DNA of 15,638 bases, taken from contig JANRKG010000115.1 of the NCBI GenBank assembly GCA_033763635.1, positions 1 to 15,638 on the forward strand. Direction: 5' to 3'. Below, piece after piece: positions 13,284-15,638 of this stretch; within the stretch, counting starts at the first letter, position 1, and each line of letters opens with the position of its first letter. A program made the position numbers and the translations under genes. This DNA comes from JANRKG01 sp033763635 (lineage in GTDB: Bacteria > Cyanobacteriota > Cyanobacteriia > GCF-001939115). Below the pieces are notes generated by a model. That model ran no database searches and was not told the DNA's origin. It saw only the letters and a program-made list of their open reading frames with translations.

Positions 13284-13904
13284 ATGGCAACAATTCTGCA
13301 CCTGGATACGAGTCCTCGCGGAGAACGCTCCATTTCACGAAGCCTGACGAAGGAATTTATGACTGGATGGGCCGCCTCTCACCCTGACGATACCGTGATC
13401 TACCGGGACATCGGGCATGACGTTCCTCCGCCTGTTAGCGAAACCTGGATTGCCGGAGCCTTCTCCCCGCCAGAGAAGCATACGCCTGAAATTGCGGAGA
13501 CGATGCGCCTTTCTGATCAACTCATTGATGAGTTCATGGCGGCCGATCGCTATGTCATCGGTGTCCCCATGTACAACTTCTCTATCCCTGCCAATTTCAA
13601 GGCTTACATTGACCAAATTTTGCGGGTTGGGCGCACTTTTGTGGTGGAAGATGGGAACTACAAGGGGTTAGCGCTCAATAAAAAAATGTTGGTGCTGACG
13701 GCGCGAGGCGGTGCTTATCCTCCTAGTACGCCCTTTGCCAGCTATGACATGCAGGAACCCTATCTTCGGCTTGCCTTTGGCTTGATTGGGATTACTGACA
13801 TCACCTTCATCCACACTGAAAACCTCAATTCTGGGGATGATGCCCGTCGTGACGCGATCGTAAAAACTCAAACTGCGATAAAAGACGCGATCGTTAGTTG
13901 GTAG
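13284..13904 (+). CDS. azoR: FMN-dependent NADH:quinone/azo oxidoreductase
   Basis: This AzoR/AcpD-type flavodoxin-fold enzyme uses FMN and NADH for two-electron reduction of quinones and, in vitro, azo dyes. It is generally regarded as protective against thiol or quinone stress. The 206-aa length is normal. The FMN phosphate-binding loop is visible at the N-terminus (LDTSPRGERSISRSL, about 7-21). The flavin-contacting MYNFSIPANFKAYIDQILRVGRTF follows (about 96-119), then the LVLTARGGAYPP strand-loop (about 136-147). It is a soluble cytoplasmic homodimer by family. The start is the ATG at 13284, with GAGAGTAGG a few bases upstream. The NIL gene precedes it on the same strand; perR follows convergently, with repeat element B between them. 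Proximity to the perR/peroxiredoxin pair fits a redox-stress neighbourhood, but shared regulation is only an inference. Confidence 0.93.
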   Translation: MATILHLDTSPRGERSISRSLTKEFMTGWAASHPDDTVIYRDIGHDVPPPVSETWIAGAFSPPEKHTPEIAETMRLSDQLIDEFMAADRYVIGVPMYNFSIPANFKAYIDQILRVGRTFVVEDGNYKGLALNKKMLVLTARGGAYPPSTPFASYDMQEPYLRLAFGLIGITDITFIHTENLNSGDDARRDAIVKTQTAIKDAIVSW

Positions 13905-13914
13905 GCTCGATTTT

Positions 13915-14028
13915 AGGAGATCTCTAGAAAATAACTTTCCGCTGGTTTCGACTCCGCTCCACCAGCATTTGTGCCCTGAGCGGAGTCGAAGGGCAACCCA
14001 TCGGTAAACTCTTTTCAAGAAATTGCCT
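13915..14028 (-). repeat. ~115-bp dispersed hairpin element, copy B
   Basis: Read on the minus strand, this segment aligns end to end with 2588-2703 (about 78% by hand). Its stem is TTCGACTCCG (13947-13956) with CGGAGTCGAA (13981-13990), extendable to 13 bp, around a 24-nt loop at the 10-bp level. Like copy A it lies between convergent genes (azoR and perR). Compared with copy A the stem carries two compensatory pair changes (G-C to A-T, T-A to C-G). Confidence 0.8.
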
Positions 14029-14047
14029 CAGTAGAGGGGCTGTATTC

Positions 14048-14083
14048 AGGCTCATGATTGCGAACAAATGTAATCACGAGCCT
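14048..14083 (-). terminator. possible terminator hairpin downstream of perR
   Basis: AGGCTCATGATT (14048-14059) and AATCACGAGCCT (14072-14083) pair over 12 positions with one mismatch. In the minus-strand (perR) transcript that position becomes a G-U wobble, so the hairpin is uninterrupted there. It starts 31 nt after the perR stop. No U-tract follows, so termination is uncertain; it may instead stabilise the 3' end. Confidence 0.45.
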
Positions 14084-14114
14084 GCGGGTGGCTCTTAAAG
14101 GCTTTGTACCCCCG

Positions 14115-14534
14115 TTATCCCTGACACTGTTCGCACAACCCCTGCACCGTCACTTCATAGCTGTGGGCTTGCAACCCAGGACGCAATTGTTGCAAACTAA
14201 TTCCCTCAAACGCATTCCAGGCAATATCTTCGATCGCCCCGCACCCCTGACACCGAAAATGATGGTGGGGTTCCACATAAGCGTCGTAGCGCGATACCCC
14301 TTCTTCCAATAACACTTCCCGGACTAATCCCGCTTCCCGAAGGGCCTGTAATGCACTGTAGATCGTCGCCTGGGAAGAAACAGGGGAATTTTGATTCAGG
14401 GAAATTTGGATTTGTTCGGCGGTTGGGTGATCTGTACGGGATAGCAGGTGGGTGTACACAGCAAACCGCTGGGGGGTCACTCGCAACCCTTTAGACTTCA
14501 AGGTTTGAACGATCGTATCAGCTTGCTGGTTCAT
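14115..14534 (-). CDS. perR: peroxide-responsive Fur-family repressor PerR
   Basis: This metal-dependent repressor senses H2O2 by metal-catalysed oxidation and controls peroxide defence genes. From the ATG at 14534 the product is 139 aa. A winged-helix DNA-binding domain (about 10-80: GLRVTPQRFAVYTHLL, SSQATIYSALQALREAGLV) is followed by the Fur dimerisation domain. The Bacillus PerR regulatory ligands all match with an offset of one: H36, D84, H90, H92 and D103. The structural zinc site is formed by C95-x-x-C98 and C134-x-x-C137. Asp at 103 rather than Glu is the residue that separates PerR from Fur. A GTG at 14546 would add four residues. The gene is divergent from the type II peroxiredoxin, the arrangement of slr1738/sll1621 in Synechocystis, where PerR represses the peroxiredoxin. 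A TATAAT at 14575-14580 lies inside a candidate operator, implying autoregulation. Confidence 0.92.
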   Translation of the reverse strand: MNQQADTIVQTLKSKGLRVTPQRFAVYTHLLSRTDHPTAEQIQISLNQNSPVSSQATIYSALQALREAGLVREVLLEEGVSRYDAYVEPHHHFRCQGCGAIEDIAWNAFEGISLQQLRPGLQAHSYEVTVQGLCEQCQG

Positions 14535-14568
14535 AGTGGCAACCACAGTTTTATCATTCGTCAGCTTT

Positions 14569-14583
14569 CTCTAAATTATAGAG
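14569..14583 (-). promoter_or_regulatory. perR -10 box within candidate PerR/Fur operator
   Basis: CTCTAAATTATAGAG is a 7-1-7 inverted repeat with six of seven pairs. On the minus strand it contains a perfect TATAAT (14580 down to 14575), 41 nt ahead of the perR ATG. No good -35 hexamer is seen at the usual distance. A repressor bound here would block perR transcription. Confidence 0.55.
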
Positions 14584-14617
14584 CTTCTTCTCTGGGAATA
14601 ATTTCTTTGTTTGAATG

Positions 14618-14639
14618 ATTCTTGAGAATAGGTAATTCT
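14618..14639. promoter_or_regulatory. overlapping ATTCT/AGAAT inverted half-sites
   Basis: ATTCT-TG-AGAAT (14618-14629) is a perfect inverted repeat, and its right half pairs again with ATTCT at 14635-14639. The same half-site words make up the core of the perfect operator at 14661-14675, so these may be additional, weaker PerR contact sites between the two divergent promoters. Confidence 0.35.
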
Positions 14640-14660
14640 AACTATAGATTTATTCCTAAA

Positions 14661-14675
14661 TCAGAATTATTCTGA
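14661..14675 (+). promoter_or_regulatory. candidate PerR box, perfect 7-1-7 inverted repeat
   Basis: TCAGAAT-T-ATTCTGA is a perfect 7-1-7 palindrome. Eleven of fourteen arm positions match the Bacillus PerR consensus TTATAAT-N-ATTATAA. It lies 54 nt before the peroxiredoxin ATG, where a repressor site for that promoter would be expected. It may overlap a -10-like TATTCT at 14668-14673. Confidence 0.65.
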
Positions 14676-14728
14676 GAGGTAACAGCGAAACGCTGAACTG
14701 AACTTTTCATCACTCCTTAGAGGTAAAC

Positions 14729-15292
14729 ATGATTCATCACAAGCGTGTTCCCAATATTGTGTTCAAAACCCGTGTTCGAGATGAGTCTGTTGAAGGACCG
14801 AACCCCTACCGCTGGCAGGATCAAACCACTCAAGAAATTTTCGGTGGTAAGCGCGTTGTTGTGTTCGCCTTACCTGGAGCTTTCACCCCTACCTGTTCTT
14901 CCACCCACCTGCCCCGCTACGAGGAACTGTACGACGAGATCCGGGCACAGGGCGTAGATGCTGTAATTTGTTTGTCCGTGAACGATGCGTTTGTGATGTT
15001 CCAGTGGGGTAAGCAACAGGGCGCGAATAATGTGTTCTTGCTTCCCGATGGAAATGGCGAATTTACCCGCAAGATGGGCATGCTGGTCGATAAGTCTAAC
15101 CTGGGCTTCGGGATGCGTTCCTGGCGCTATTCAATGGTTGTGAATGATTGTGAGATTGAAAAAATGTTCGTTGAACCCGACTTCGACGACAACTGCCCCA
15201 TCGATCCCTTTGAGGTATCTGATGCCGATACGATGCTGGCTTACTTGAAAGAAGTGCGGGCAAACGCAGCCCAACCCGCAGGAGTGGCATAA
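14729..15292 (+). CDS. type II (Prx5-like) peroxiredoxin
   Basis: This thiol peroxidase reduces H2O2 and alkyl hydroperoxides using glutaredoxin or thioredoxin. The 187-aa product carries the Prx5 active site PGAFTPTCSSTHLP, with peroxidatic Cys56 and Thr53. A second cysteine, Cys81 (AVICLSVND), lies 25 residues on, at the position of the resolving cysteine of plant type II peroxiredoxins. Arg130 in GMRSWRYSMVV fits the conserved catalytic arginine. Two further cysteines (141 and 156) are present. There is no signal peptide, so it is cytosolic. The start is the ATG at 14729, with AGAGG five bases upstream. It is homologous to Synechocystis sll1621, a PerR-regulated gene, and here too it is divergent from perR across a 194-bp operator region. 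A hairpin without U-tract follows its stop. The assignment is firm; the reductant is inferred. Confidence 0.94.
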   Translation: MIHHKRVPNIVFKTRVRDESVEGPNPYRWQDQTTQEIFGGKRVVVFALPGAFTPTCSSTHLPRYEELYDEIRAQGVDAVICLSVNDAFVMFQWGKQQGANNVFLLPDGNGEFTRKMGMLVDKSNLGFGMRSWRYSMVVNDCEIEKMFVEPDFDDNCPIDPFEVSDADTMLAYLKEVRANAAQPAGVA

Positions 15293-15638
15293 GGCAATCT
15301 GCGAATCTGTAGGGATGCTGTCCCTACTCAGGTTTCAGATCTCGATTGGCATTCATTTATCTCCGCCGAAGAATTGCCGCTCTGTGGTAATCCCCTTTGG
15401 GTGAATCCCACTTTTGCAAAGTCGCCCCCCTCATCCCCCAACCCCTTCTCTCTCAGGGAGAAGGGGAGCCGGATTTCAAAGTCCCTCTCCCTTTGGGCTA
15501 CCGTGTATACATATCTCGCTTGATCAGAAAACTGATGCTTCATCCACTTCTCAAACCCTTATTCCTTCGTAGGGTATTCTCAATAGTCCTGGCTTGTTGA
15601 GAATAGGCAAAATTTGCCAAAGTTCTATCCAGCAAGGG
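15293..15638. other. gene-free 3' spacer with hairpins
   Basis: No gene is supported in the final 346 bp. It contains a 7-bp hairpin 16 nt after the peroxiredoxin stop (GTAGGGA 15309-15315, TCCCTAC 15321-15327), a possible non-canonical terminator. It also holds a pyrimidine-rich hairpin repeat at 15442-15466, a 9-bp inverted repeat at 15575-15605 and a 6-1-6 palindrome GGCAAA-A-TTTGCC at 15606-15618. The last two may belong to the promoter of a gene beyond the window. Confidence 0.6.
15442..15466. repeat. CCCCTTCTC/GAGAAGGGG hairpin repeat
   Basis: A perfect 9-bp inverted repeat (15442-15450 with 15458-15466) with a 7-nt loop lies in the context CCCCTCATCCCCCAACCCC. Sequences of this type are widely scattered between genes in cyanobacteria and other bacteria (from memory). 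It occurs once in this window. No U-tract follows on either strand. Confidence 0.6.

Overview
The window looks like chromosomal DNA of a cyanobacterium. Evidence: frequent HIP1-type GCGATCGC octamers (for example near 242, 2944, 6469, 8303, 11143 and 12588), a cyanobacteria-specific PDZ/radical-SAM/DUF512 protein, a GH57/DUF3536 protein, and a divergent perR/type II peroxiredoxin pair like the one known from Synechocystis. The genus cannot be fixed from this sequence. No rRNA, tRNA, CRISPR array, transposase, phage gene or replication origin was found.

Left part (1-5253), mostly minus strand: a TolC-type outer-membrane protein (30-1580), a 0.8 kb gene-free spacer with two short tandem arrays (14-bp and 13-bp units), a small plus-strand hypothetical gene (2380-2589), the PDZ/radical-SAM/DUF512 protein (2703-4034), and a Ca2+/H+ antiporter of the CAX family (4132-5253). 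A second gene-free spacer (5254-6008) holds two more adjoining tandem arrays.

Centre (6009-11398), plus strand: a compact three-gene run. It holds a GH57 glycosidase with DUF3536, an Eco57I/TaqI-like adenine-N6 DNA methyltransferase, and scpB (chromosome segregation, condensin partner). The first two are 4 nt apart. The methyltransferase and scpB overlap by 68 nt. The methyltransferase is a compositional mosaic: GC-rich catalytic half, AT-rich specificity half.

Right part (11399-15638): a small conserved-looking 71-aa protein, an unrecognised polytopic membrane protein with a clear intrinsic terminator, a stand-alone NIL-domain protein, an AzoR-type flavin reductase, and the perR / peroxiredoxin II pair. 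All five metal ligands of PerR are present. The intergenic region carries a perfect 7-1-7 inverted repeat and a second one overlying the perR -10 box, which points to a peroxide-responsive, autoregulated module.

The most notable unexplained structure is a pair of ~115-bp elements (2588-2703 and 13915-14028) in opposite orientations and about 78% identical by hand alignment. Each lies between two convergent genes. Each carries a 10-bp stem with a 24-nt loop, and the two stems differ by two compensatory base-pair changes. This suggests a dispersed, structure-conserved element. I saw no convincing new multi-gene defence or metabolic system.
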